A DNA stretch of 12,202 bases from Desulfobacteraceae bacterium (GCA_030612225.1 JAUWOH010000059.1:1-12202); one strand, 5' to 3'. Positions 1 to 7,319 are shown, numbered from the stretch's first letter. Program-made: numbers and translations. The notes: generated from the letters alone by a model not told the origin.

Positions 1-836
1 GTTTTTAGGTAGTGAAAATCCGTTATAGAGGCATCATCATATTCATCCACATAATAGGGAAAGGAAATCAGGTTGGTCTTTTTGTCATAAATGGCGATAT
101 AGAAATTGGTCACATCGATGATTTGCCCCAGGGACCGGTGGATTGATTCATACAGCTCCACCAGGTTCCGGGTGGTATTGACCGCATTGGATATCTTAAA
201 CATGGTCTGGTTGATCGCTTCCGCCTGCCGGCGTTCCGCCAATTCCTGTTTCAACGTCGCATACAAACGTGCGTTCTCGATAGCCACCGCGATATTGTCC
301 GCCAGTGTTTTTATCACCATCACGTCGGTTTCATCAAAAACATCCGGTTTATCGCTTTGAAGATCCAGTACGGCAATAACCGTATCACCGCTTTTTATCG
401 GAACGGACAGCTCGGATTGGGTAACTTCCTTTGCCTTGCGCACGTAATGAGGGCTTTGGGTAATATCTCCGCTTAACTGGATTTCACCGGACGCCGCAGC
501 CTGCCCGATCATGCCTTCGCGGACCCGTATGCAAAGATCGCTGGGAAAGATACCCTTATAACCTCCGGCAATTGTTTGAAGAGTAAGACATTGGGTTTCC
601 GAGTTCAGCATCAGCAGCATAACCCCATAGTAATCAAAGGAATCACGCACCAGATGAACCGTTTTCGATAACAACTTTTCCAGTTTCAACTCGCCAATTA
701 ACTGGTGCGCCACCTTATGAATCAACTCAAGCTGAGACGTATGCTTGTGCGTATCGATTTTCCAAATGCCGCTTCGTTTTTTCCCAGCATCCGCATTCCT
801 GCGCCCGGATATTCGATCAATTGATCCTTCCGTCAC
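1..836 (-). CDS. GAF-domain sensor protein, 5' part (runs off window)
   Basis: Minus-strand open frame of 278 codons with no stop, cut by the window edge. The chosen start is GTG at 836, preceded by GGAGGG four bases upstream; an in-register ATG further up (about 863) is in another frame that stops quickly. About residues 50-190 form a GAF domain (regions LLSKTVHLVRDSFDYYGVML, GMIGQAAASGE, SELSVPIKSGDTVIAVLDL, LADNIAVAIENARLY). A short helical linker (QELAERRQAEAIN) leads to a second GAF start near residue 210, with the typical FYIAIYDKKTNLISFPYYVDEYD run. GAF domains bind small ligands or act as folded linkers; the missing C-terminus could be a histidine kinase, a GGDEF domain or another output. 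There is no signal peptide or membrane segment, so it is probably cytosolic. The output function is unknown. Confidence 0.85.
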   Translation of the reverse strand, partial: MTEGSIDRISGRRNADAGKKRSGIWKIDTHKHTSQLELIHKVAHQLIGELKLEKLLSKTVHLVRDSFDYYGVMLLMLNSETQCLTLQTIAGGYKGIFPSDLCIRVREGMIGQAAASGEIQLSGDITQSPHYVRKAKEVTQSELSVPIKSGDTVIAVLDLQSDKPDVFDETDVMVIKTLADNIAVAIENARLYATLKQELAERRQAEAINQTMFKISNAVNTTRNLVELYESIHRSLGQIIDVTNFYIAIYDKKTNLISFPYYVDEYDDASITDFHYLK

Positions 837-964
837 AATACCCTCCAGTGCCCTTTAAATGCATAAACCTAAACCTTTAGACCCATTGCGCTGTTTAAAT
901 CTGGTTCAGGTGGTCAAATTAGCCATCGGTGATACTTTTTACGAGACCACCAATATTGATGAAT

Positions 965-1081
965 TCGTAAAAAGTCCTTTTTCATCACTGAGTTCGCAGA
1001 GAATACAAATAATATCTTGTTTTATTAATTAGTTATTTCTGTGACCTCCGCGTCCTCTGTGGTAAATTCGACTTTTTACGA
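965..1081. repeat. Inverted-repeat element with TCGTAAAAAGTC ends
   Basis: TCGTAAAAAGTC (965-976) is repeated as the exact reverse complement GACTTTTTACGA (1070-1081), bounding about 117 bp. The inside holds CACTGAGTTCGCAGAGAATAC on the left and CTCCGCGTCCTCTGTGGTAAA on the right, a partly complementary second tier. It sits between two leftward genes, five bases beyond the stop of the response regulator. The same 12-mer recurs at 10303-10314 and a close relative at 7132-7162, so it is a dispersed family. It may act as a transcription end or be a non-autonomous mobile repeat. Confidence 0.75.
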
Positions 1082-1086
1082 CGCCA

Positions 1087-2481
1087 TCATTGCTTGTACG
1101 CCCTGACTTTGATATCCAGCGCCTTGATTTTCTGCATAAGCGTGTTTCGATGTATTCTAAGCCTACGAGCAGTTTTTGCCTGATTCCAATTTGATCTTCG
1201 CAATGTGCGCAATATGTATTGGCGCTCAAAGGTCTGGCGTGCTTGTAATAAACCTTTGTCGAGATTCTTTTTATCTTTTAAAAAATCATCACCGAACAAG
1301 AGATCGAATGGCAAATCCTTTTCATCAATAAACAGGCCGTCTGATTTTAATACAATAAGCCTTTCAATGAGGTTTTCCAATTCACGAATATTTCCAGGCC
1401 AGTGGTAGTCTTCCAGAACGGTCATGGCAGCTGGAGTTATTCCTAAAATCTTTTCGTTCAATTGACGATTAAGTTTTTCAATAAAATAAGTTGTCAGTAA
1501 GGGAATATCTCCCTTTCTGGAGCGCAAGGGGGGAAGTTCAAGTGGTATAACGTTAAGCCGATAATAGAGGTCCTCGCGAAAACGCTTTTGCCGCACCATT
1601 TTTTTTAATTTAATGTTCGTGGCTGCTATCATACGTACATCCACTTTAGTTGTGCGATTGCTGCCCACGCGGGTGAATTCATGCTCCTGAAGGAAACGCA
1701 AAAGTTTGGCCTGCAATTCGATCTTAAGATTTGAAATTTCATCTAAAAATACTGTTCCACCATTTGCGAATTCGAATTTACCGACACCCCTGTTGTAGGC
1801 ACCGGTAAATGCGCCCTTTTCATATCCAAAGAGTTCGCTTTCAATCAACTCCACCGGAATGGCTGCGCAATTGATGGCAACAAAAGGTTTTTGGTCACGC
1901 TCACTTTTATTATGAATTGCACGGGCAACTAATTCTTTTCCTGTTCCGCTCTCGCCTGTTATTAAAACACTGCTTGAAGTGATAGCCACTTTTTCAATCA
2001 AAGCAAAGACGGTTTTCATACTTTGCGACTGGCTGATAATCCGGTTGTACCCGGATTTATTCTCAACTTCAGAGCGCAGATAGCGGACTTCCTGTTCCAG
2101 GAAACGTTTTTGCATTGCTCTTTCGATTACATTTAAAATGACTTCAGTCTCAAAAGGCTTTGTTATGTAGTCATAGGCACCCGACCTTATGCAATCCGTA
2201 GCTTCCTGAGCACGATCTGTGGCGGAAACCATTATAACATCGATTGATTGATCGTACGCCTTGATTCTTTTTAGTGTTTCTATCCCGTCCATTTTCGGCA
2301 TAACAAGATCCAATAGAACCATATCAAACGCCTCGTTGGTAATTCTATCCAAAGCGCTCGGCCCGTCTTCAACGCATTCTACGTCAAAGTCGTCCTCAAG
2401 AATTTCTTCAAGGGATTCTCTTGCCCCTTCATTATCATCTACAATCAGGATGCGAACATGTTTAGAGATTCTATTTCCCAC
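1087..2481 (-). CDS. Sigma-54-dependent NtrC-family response regulator
   Basis: A 464-residue activator with the full NtrC/AtoC architecture. Receiver domain at about 9-120, with acidic pocket D15-D16, phospho-acceptor D58 (LLDLVMP) and K108 (ITKPF). AAA+ sigma-54 interaction domain at about 145-370, with Walker A GESGTGKE (176-183), the sigma-54-contacting GAFTGA loop (223-228) and Walker B GGTVFLDE (241-248). C-terminal Fis-type helix-turn-helix at about 411-464 (NWNQAKTARRLRIHRNTLMQ). The open frame extends up to 2577, but the GTG at 2481 is preferred: AGAGGA lies six bases upstream and the protein then begins just before the receiver domain, whereas the longer version would read through the tandem palindromes. 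All catalytic motifs are intact, so it should hydrolyse ATP and open sigma-54 promoters. It is divergent from the micropeptide unit with its consensus -24/-12 promoter, the obvious target. The kinase at 5211-7115 is its likely partner (inference). Confidence 0.95.
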   Translation of the reverse strand: MGNRISKHVRILIVDDNEGARESLEEILEDDFDVECVEDGPSALDRITNEAFDMVLLDLVMPKMDGIETLKRIKAYDQSIDVIMVSATDRAQEATDCIRSGAYDYITKPFETEVILNVIERAMQKRFLEQEVRYLRSEVENKSGYNRIISQSQSMKTVFALIEKVAITSSSVLITGESGTGKELVARAIHNKSERDQKPFVAINCAAIPVELIESELFGYEKGAFTGAYNRGVGKFEFANGGTVFLDEISNLKIELQAKLLRFLQEHEFTRVGSNRTTKVDVRMIAATNIKLKKMVRQKRFREDLYYRLNVIPLELPPLRSRKGDIPLLTTYFIEKLNRQLNEKILGITPAAMTVLEDYHWPGNIRELENLIERLIVLKSDGLFIDEKDLPFDLLFGDDFLKDKKNLDKGLLQARQTFERQYILRTLRRSNWNQAKTARRLRIHRNTLMQKIKALDIKVRAYKQ

Positions 2482-2550
2482 GATAATTCCTCTAATTTTG
2501 ACCAAAAACAGAATAAAACAAGATAGATTTTTCAAACCCGTCATTAAAGT

Positions 2551-2588
2551 TGCACATAAATATGTGCAGCTGCACATAAATATGTGCA
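2551..2588. promoter_or_regulatory. Tandem palindromic enhancer sites (putative UAS)
   Basis: The 18-bp palindrome TGCACATAAATATGTGCA (7-bp perfect arms, AAAT centre) occurs twice, at 2551-2568 and 2571-2588, separated by GC, so the period is exactly 20 bp, about two helical turns. Centres lie about 200-220 bp upstream of the expected start site of the -24/-12 promoter at 2756-2771 and 80-100 bp upstream of the divergent regulator's GTG. Paired dyads on one DNA face at this distance are typical enhancers for NtrC-family activators. Binding by the adjacent regulator, with possible autoregulation, is inferred. Confidence 0.8.
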
Positions 2589-2755
2589 GCTTCCTTACTT
2601 ATAAGTGATTCAAGTATTCATGTAAAGTGTTATCTCATCAGCGCCCCTTAATCTGTGCTTTTTTATCAAGCAATTTTATAAAATGGTAAGATGCTGTTAA
2701 GACAAATAGATGTATTTTCATATAGTTATATCATATTCAAAAAGCAACGCCCGAT

Positions 2756-2771
2756 TGGCACATGCCTTGCT
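2756..2771 (+). promoter_or_regulatory. Sigma-54 (-24/-12) promoter of the micropeptide gene
   Basis: TGGCAC-ATGCC-TTGCT matches the sigma-54 consensus TGGCAC-N5-TTGCW fully, with 12 bp between the GG and GC elements. Transcription should start near 2782, about 70 bases before the micropeptide ATG. The 5' leader carries a short inverted repeat, GAGTC-GCTGT-GACTC (2785-2799). Confidence 0.85.
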
Positions 2772-2852
2772 CTAACTATACTTCGAGTCGCTGTGACTCA
2801 GTATCTTTTAATAGATAGTCAAAATTTTAACAAGGGACAAAAGGAGGAGAAA

Positions 2853-2945
2853 ATGAAAAAATTAATGGTTCAACTGTTCATTATTGGTGTGGTGATAGCT
2901 ACTTATGCTCTGCCGGTTCTGGCGTGCGGAGGTGCTGGACCCTAA
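2853..2945 (+). CDS. Secreted or lipidated micropeptide (30 aa)
   Basis: A 30-codon gene with a near-perfect ribosome site (AGGAGG at 2842-2847, five bases before the ATG). The protein is almost entirely a signal peptide: basic start MKKLMVQ, hydrophobic core about residues 6-22, then LPVLA-C25 followed by GGAGP and the stop. VLAC is an acceptable though not ideal lipobox, and V-L-A is also compatible with signal peptidase I, so either route leaves a mature part of just six residues, CGGAGP. It stands alone between a consensus sigma-54 promoter and a strong terminator, which argues that it is a real and strongly made product. I do not recognise the family. Possible roles are an extracellular signal peptide (mature end or the cleaved leader), a tiny lipoprotein, or a thiol or metal ligand. 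The neighbouring peptide-binding protein and kinase favour signalling (inference). Confidence 0.8.
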   Translation: MKKLMVQLFIIGVVIATYALPVLACGGAGP

Positions 2946-2979
2946 TGAAAATGTAACAAAGGTTTTTATATCAAAACAA

Positions 2980-3013
2980 AAAAAGCACAGGCTAATTAGT
3001 CTGTGCTTTTTTT
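2980..3013 (+). terminator. Rho-independent terminator of the micropeptide unit
   Basis: GCACAG (2985-2990) pairs with CTGTGC (3001-3006) around a 10-base loop. The stem is extended by an A-run on the left and followed by seven T on the right, so it may work in both directions. It lies 35 bp after the micropeptide stop and closes a transcript of about 230 nt. Confidence 0.9.
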
Positions 3014-3506
3014 GTTGGAACGATTCAAAATCGTTACATTTACTTTGGACAATTTTATAATTTCAATACTATGAACAAATATTTATGAAAATAGATTTAA
3101 GTAAAATATCTGATAATTTTATAAAAGGCTTGATTTTAAAGACAAACAAACATATATGATTAGCAAAATTGCTTTTAAATTAAGGCATCTACTTCTTGTC
3201 CTAACTTAAAAGTGCGCAGGTATTTTTCGCATCTAATTCAGTTTTTTAACTTGTTACCCTAAACACCTGTGTATAGAGACCTTTGCAAAACGTTCCCTTT
3301 TGGCAGATTTCTGCGTTGGACTCAATTTTTAATCCTCAAAATACTCAATGTATTCCTCCGGTTAAAAATTTCGTCCGCCTTGAACTATACCAAAATTGAA
3401 CATTTTTCAAAAGTCTCGTATAGAGACGGCCTATTCCACCAGCCGGTTTCTAAGACATCTTCTCGAACCCTTACTCTTTGTCTAAATTTTTATAGGATGG
3501 GACAAA
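3014..3506. other. AT-rich intergenic stretch before the binding-protein gene
   Basis: About 490 bp without a credible gene. It contains the small dyad AACGAT-TCAAA-ATCGTT (3019-3035) and the MITE-like element at 3271-3427. A weak sigma-70-like pair (TGGACA near 3046, TACTAT at 3067-3072, spacing 15) is the only promoter candidate seen; I could not find a sigma-54 promoter here. How the binding-protein and kinase genes are transcribed is therefore unclear. Confidence 0.5.
3271..3427. repeat. MITE-like element with imperfect terminal inverted repeats
   Basis: The left end GAGACCTTTGCAAAA (3276-3290) is matched by the right end TTTTTCAAAAGTCTC (3403-3417) in inverted orientation with a few mismatches. 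The 10-mer GTATAGAGAC occurs directly repeated at both borders (3271-3280 and 3418-3427), resembling a duplicated target partly overlapping the ends. No transposase is encoded. A 52-bp relative with similar ends lies at 9544-9595. The element sits 80 bp before the peptide-binding protein gene and may have separated it from its original promoter. Confidence 0.6.
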
Positions 3507-5162
3507 ATGACCCTTTCGCGGCTTCATTGTTATCTTTTAATCGGCATCACTTGTTTTTATTTACTGTTCATTTCCGGTTGCAGCAGACAGGAAGATCAGG
3601 AAACTAAAGCATCAAAAAAAGAAAATGCATCAGTTGCCCCTATTAACCTGGGAGGTATCTATCGTTCTCCGTTGATGAATAATCCCTCAACGCTTGATCC
3701 TGCTTATGTGCAGGATCAATATGGTGTGGCTGTGACCCGGCAATTGTTTGATGGTTTGGTGCAATTCGGTCCTAATCTGATGGTTTTGCCTGCCCTGGCA
3801 AAAACCTGGCAGGTGGAAGAAAATGGAAAGGTATACCGTTTTTTCCTGCGTCATAACGCCCGATTTCATAACAGTCGACAGGTCACGGTTCATGATGTGG
3901 TCTTTTCCATAAGTCGGCTCCTCCGTGTAAACCCTTCCCCGGCTATTTTGCCCCACTTACTTAAAATTAAAGGTGCCCGGGCCTTTCGAAACCATAAGAC
4001 TGAGCGTTTAAAAGGGCTTCATACGATAAATGATCATGTTTTATTAATTCGATTGAATGCACCTCACGTACCCTTCCTTACTGCCCTGGGTATGTACCAG
4101 GCGGGAATAGTTCCAAAGGAAGAAGTTGAAAAATCTGGAAAGAATTTTGCACAAAATCCTGTAGGCAGTGGCCCGTTTCGTTTTATTTCATGGGAAAAGG
4201 ATAAATCTATCCGGCTACAGCGTTTTTCTGATTATTATGCAGGGGCCGCCTTTTTGGATGAAATTCATTATCGAATATATCCAGGAGTTAATATTGAACG
4301 TGTATTATCAGATTTTAAAAAAGGAAATCTGGAAGAAATGCTGGTTAGTAGAAATGTACGGCAAGAGCTTACTTCAATCAAAGGGCTTCAATGGTTTCAC
4401 CGCCCTTCCTTAAGCCTTCTTTTTTATGGCATAAGAGGAGATAATCCTTTTTTAAAAAACCCATATTTCAGGAAAGCCCTTTCAATGGCTATTGACCGGG
4501 AAAAATTTATAAAAGAGATTGCTAAGGGCCTGTTCGACCCTGCCAGGACCATATTGCCTCCTGGTATGCCGGCGGCTTATCACCAAACAGATGAAATGCT
4601 TGTCGACGACCTCAAAGCAGCTCAAGACTATCTAAAACGTGCCATGGAACAAGAGACCGGACCAATTCCTGCTTTTGAGATCGTTTCAGGTTCCATGTCT
4701 GCTTTTGCAAAGGCAGAATTGAACTTTATTCAAAAAAGCTGGGCACGGTTGGGCATACCGGTAAAAATTAAATTTATCACCAACTGGGTCGAATTTAAAA
4801 ACTATTTAAGGTCGGATGCTGTACAAATATACCGATATGCCTGGTTTGCGGACATACCGGACCCTGACAGCTTTTTATACCCTCTTTTTGCTTCCGATTC
4901 TCCTGTAAACTTTATGCGCTTTAAAGATAGCCATGTAGATAAAATGCTATTAGCCGCCCGAGGAATGGTTGATCCGGTTAAGCGCGCTGAAATGTACCAA
5001 AAAATAGAAGCCCTTGTTTTAAAATCTTCACCCATTATCCCCCTTTTATATTTAAGTGTCGACCGTGTGTATCAGCCCGGTGTACAGGGTATAAATATAA
5101 GTGCACTGGGGGCCCATACAATGACGCTCCATAGAATCTGGCTAAAGACAGAGCCTATCTAA
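3507..5162 (+). CDS. Peptide-binding lipoprotein, SBP family 5 (OppA/DppA-like), no transporter nearby
   Basis: A 551-residue extracytoplasmic solute-binding protein. A lipoprotein signal covers residues 1-24 with lipobox I-S-G-C25; Ser at +2 suggests outer-membrane sorting if the usual rule holds. A short charged linker (about 26-45) precedes the family-5 fold. Visible landmarks are the N-terminal STLDPAYVQDQYG and QLFDGLVQF, then LPALAKTWQVEENGKVYRFFL, NPVGSGPFRF and, in the second lobe, FRKALSMAIDREKF. Full family length, with no frameshift. The family delivers oligopeptides, dipeptides or nickel chelates to ABC transporters, but no permease or ATPase gene is present on either side. Instead a histidine kinase follows 48 bp downstream on the same strand, so a ligand-sensing role is more likely (inference). 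The start ATG has only a modest ribosome site (GGGA). Confidence 0.92.
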   Translation: MTLSRLHCYLLIGITCFYLLFISGCSRQEDQETKASKKENASVAPINLGGIYRSPLMNNPSTLDPAYVQDQYGVAVTRQLFDGLVQFGPNLMVLPALAKTWQVEENGKVYRFFLRHNARFHNSRQVTVHDVVFSISRLLRVNPSPAILPHLLKIKGARAFRNHKTERLKGLHTINDHVLLIRLNAPHVPFLTALGMYQAGIVPKEEVEKSGKNFAQNPVGSGPFRFISWEKDKSIRLQRFSDYYAGAAFLDEIHYRIYPGVNIERVLSDFKKGNLEEMLVSRNVRQELTSIKGLQWFHRPSLSLLFYGIRGDNPFLKNPYFRKALSMAIDREKFIKEIAKGLFDPARTILPPGMPAAYHQTDEMLVDDLKAAQDYLKRAMEQETGPIPAFEIVSGSMSAFAKAELNFIQKSWARLGIPVKIKFITNWVEFKNYLRSDAVQIYRYAWFADIPDPDSFLYPLFASDSPVNFMRFKDSHVDKMLLAARGMVDPVKRAEMYQKIEALVLKSSPIIPLLYLSVDRVYQPGVQGINISALGAHTMTLHRIWLKTEPI

Positions 5163-5210
5163 ACAATGAGTTTAAAGATTTTAGGATCATAAGAATTCGA
5201 GGATTATAAT

Positions 5211-7115
5211 TTGAGCCTGACGCAGATATCGGACAAAAGGGGACGTTTTGAAATTGGCTCTTCAGGAAAACCCCGCTTTATCCCTTTACGCTATCGTCTT
5301 ATCTTCACTACCTCATGCATGCTGATTTTTATTCTGGGAATACTGGCGCTGGTACTCGGTTACATGCAGGGCCGGACAATCCGTCATCAACTGGAAAAGC
5401 GGGGCATATCTATTGCACAGAGTCTCGCTGCCGCTTCAATGGCCGATTTGTTGACCTATAATTATATTGCCCTGGAGCGGTCGGCAAATCAGGCTGCCCG
5501 TGACCCTGATGTTATTTACGTTATCTTTCATGACAAGGAGGGCCGGGTGGCCGGTTTTAGTGGGAGAGCAGATCTCCAGAATAAATTTTTAGATGACAAA
5601 ACAAGTCGAATAGCTCTGTCTTCAATTAAACCGGTAATCCAGGAAATTACCTTGGAAACCGGTAAAACTCCGGGACTTGACATTGCCATTGCTCTTTTTC
5701 CTCCCGGTTTTAATGAGCGATGGGGAACCATCCGTGTGTGTTTATCGCTCGTCCCGATGCTAAAACAGATCAACCAGATGCGGTGGATAATTCTGTCAAT
5801 CGGTTTGGTTGCAATTGTCGTCGGAATACTGATCTCCCTGTGGACAGCCCGAAGAATCACACGTCCATTGGGAAACCTGGTACAGAGCACACAGGAGGCG
5901 GCCCGGGGGAACCTTAGCCGGACCATTCAAATTCAAACCAGAGACGAAGTAGAGGTTCTTGCTTCAAACTTCTCTGCCATGATCAGGGAGATCCTTGAAC
6001 ACAGGGAACAGCTTGAAAGACAACTCGAGGAAATCAAACGCCTGCAGCGATATACTGATCAACTATTAACAACCATGAGCGATGGCCTTTTATCTATGGA
6101 CATGGAAGGCAGAGTTTCGACTATCAACCCTGCCGCTCAAAAGCTTTTTAAAAATCTCAATAATCCTGTTGATAGAGGCAGCAGCGTTTCAAAATCATTA
6201 AAAAAATTTACTGAATTAGATACTTACATACAAGATATATTAAAAAATCCGCATAAAAAAATTCCGCGGGAAATCCCCCTGCACAACAAAAGCAAAGAAC
6301 GGGTCCTTCTCATCGGTTCCAGTATTCTTAAAGACCGGAAGGGAAATCCACAAGAGGTTATTTTAAACCTGCATGATATTACTGAATTGAAAAAACTTGA
6401 AACTTCCGTAAGGCAGGCGGAACGGCTGGCTGAGCTCGGTACATTAGCAGCAGGCATGGCCCATGAAATCAGAAATCCGCTTTCAACCATTAAAACTTTT
6501 GTGCAACTGCTACCCAGAAAAATAGAGAAACCCGGCTTCCTTGAAAAGTTTCAACGAACTGTACCGCGAGCACTAAATCAGATTAATCGACTTGTTGAAG
6601 ATCTTTTGGAATTGGCAAGAGTCCCCAAATACAATTTTGAGGAAATAGACATCAAATCTCTTTTAGAGCAAACGATCGATTCTATAGAGGAGGAAATGCA
6701 GAATAAGCAAATTTATTGCCAATGTGAATATTCAAGCAATTTGCCTCCAATCCTTGCTGATATGAGCCAACTTTCAAAAGCATTTAACAATCTTATTCGA
6801 AACGCCATGCAGGCAATGCCGTCAGGCGGTAAATTATCTGTAAAAGCATTCTCTCAAAAAGAACACACAAAAGACACTCAAAGATTAACAGTACAGAACG
6901 GCTGGATAACCCTGGTATTCCAGGACACAGGAGTCGGTATATCCCCGGAAGATATCAAAAACATCTTCAATCCATTCTTTACCACCAAAGATATAGGTAC
7001 CGGGTTGGGTTTGGCCATTACCCATAAAGTGATAACCGAGCATGGGTGGCGAATAGACGTAGAAAGTCGCGAGGGGGAAGGTTCGCGCTTTCGCATAGTT
7101 TTGCCTGCTTTATAA
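5211..7115 (+). CDS. Membrane sensor histidine kinase (HAMP-PAS-HisKA-HATPase)
   Basis: A 634-residue kinase starting at TTG 5211, with GAGGA seven bases upstream. Transmembrane helix 1 at about 30-52, an extracytoplasmic sensing segment of about 140 residues (53-191, Cache-like in size and in its VIYVIFHDKEGRV strand pattern), transmembrane helix 2 at about 192-212, HAMP at about 211-265, PAS at about 283-395, and HisKA with H418 in the GMAHEIRNPL box. The ATPase domain has N-box NLIRNAMQAM, G1 DTGVGI (572-577), F-box FFTTK and G2 GTGLGL (596-601). It looks catalytically complete and resembles AtoS/NtrY-type kinases that pair with NtrC regulators. It has no receiver of its own; the NtrC-type regulator across the locus and the CheY-like protein downstream are candidate partners. 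It is likely co-transcribed with the binding protein upstream, which could present a ligand to the periplasmic domain (inference). Confidence 0.94.
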   Translation: MSLTQISDKRGRFEIGSSGKPRFIPLRYRLIFTTSCMLIFILGILALVLGYMQGRTIRHQLEKRGISIAQSLAAASMADLLTYNYIALERSANQAARDPDVIYVIFHDKEGRVAGFSGRADLQNKFLDDKTSRIALSSIKPVIQEITLETGKTPGLDIAIALFPPGFNERWGTIRVCLSLVPMLKQINQMRWIILSIGLVAIVVGILISLWTARRITRPLGNLVQSTQEAARGNLSRTIQIQTRDEVEVLASNFSAMIREILEHREQLERQLEEIKRLQRYTDQLLTTMSDGLLSMDMEGRVSTINPAAQKLFKNLNNPVDRGSSVSKSLKKFTELDTYIQDILKNPHKKIPREIPLHNKSKERVLLIGSSILKDRKGNPQEVILNLHDITELKKLETSVRQAERLAELGTLAAGMAHEIRNPLSTIKTFVQLLPRKIEKPGFLEKFQRTVPRALNQINRLVEDLLELARVPKYNFEEIDIKSLLEQTIDSIEEEMQNKQIYCQCEYSSNLPPILADMSQLSKAFNNLIRNAMQAMPSGGKLSVKAFSQKEHTKDTQRLTVQNGWITLVFQDTGVGISPEDIKNIFNPFFTTKDIGTGLGLAITHKVITEHGWRIDVESREGEGSRFRIVLPAL

Positions 7116-7131
7116 CACCCTTATTGTTAGT

Positions 7132-7162
7132 TTCGTAAAAAACAAAAACCACTTTTTACGAA
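7132..7162. repeat. Short hairpin of the TCGTAAAAAGT family
   Basis: TTCGTAAAAA (7132-7141) and TTTTTACGAA (7153-7162) are perfect inverted copies around an 11-base loop, starting 16 bp after the kinase stop. It is a short relative of the 965-1081 element. It may serve as a transcription end for the kinase operon, although no T-run follows the stem. Confidence 0.6.
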
Positions 7163-7240
7163 TAGTATTAAGTTTTATACTCCCCGCGCTTTAAACAGGC
7201 TATATTTTTAGCTGATTAGTTTATGACGACCTGCTTTTTT

Positions 7241-7256
7241 TGGCATTCTTTTTGCA
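7241..7256 (+). promoter_or_regulatory. Second sigma-54 (-24/-12) promoter
   Basis: TGGCAT-TCTTT-TTGCA fits TGGCAC-N5-TTGCW with one deviation, and the GG-to-GC spacing is exactly 12. A start near 7267 is predicted. No gene follows within 690 bp on this strand, and a terminator lies only 43 bp downstream of the promoter, so the product would be a very short RNA. No copy of the 2551-2588 palindrome is present upstream. Confidence 0.55.
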
Positions 7257-7266
7257 TCATGTATTA

Positions 7267-7319
7267 TTTCGAAAAAACGGCATTTTGTGATTAATGTTAA
7301 GTTCATCGGAACTTTTTTT
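7267..7319 (+). ncRNA. Candidate short RNA driven by sigma-54
   Basis: Defined only by the predicted start (about 7267) and the terminator ending at 7319, giving a transcript of about 50 nt. A 12-codon open frame beginning at the ATG near 7295 has no ribosome site and runs through the terminator, so coding is unlikely. It could instead be the remnant of a lost gene behind a surviving promoter. Confidence 0.3.
7299..7319 (+). terminator. Rho-independent terminator
   Basis: AAGTTC (7299-7304), loop ATCG, GAACTT (7309-7314), then an uninterrupted T-run to 7319. The stem is short (6 bp) but perfect, with a tetraloop. Confidence 0.55.

Noticed and set aside
1013..1026. 14-mer TATCTTGTTTTATT matching the reverse complement of 2512-2525
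   Set aside because: An AT-rich match of this length is expected about once by chance in a window this size, and no flanking similarity was seen.
2482..2577. N-terminal extension of the response regulator from an ATG at 2577
   Set aside because: It would translate through the tandem palindromes, has no ribosome site, and adds residues outside the receiver domain; GTG 2481 has AGAGGA at good spacing.
2653..2664. CTGTGCTTTTTT resembling the right arm of the micropeptide terminator
   Set aside because: There is no complementary left arm nearby, so it cannot form a terminator; possibly a chance match.
3302..3316. Sigma-54-like TGGCAGATTTCTGCG in the MITE
   Set aside because: The spacing between GG and GC is one base short and the sequence belongs to the repeat element.
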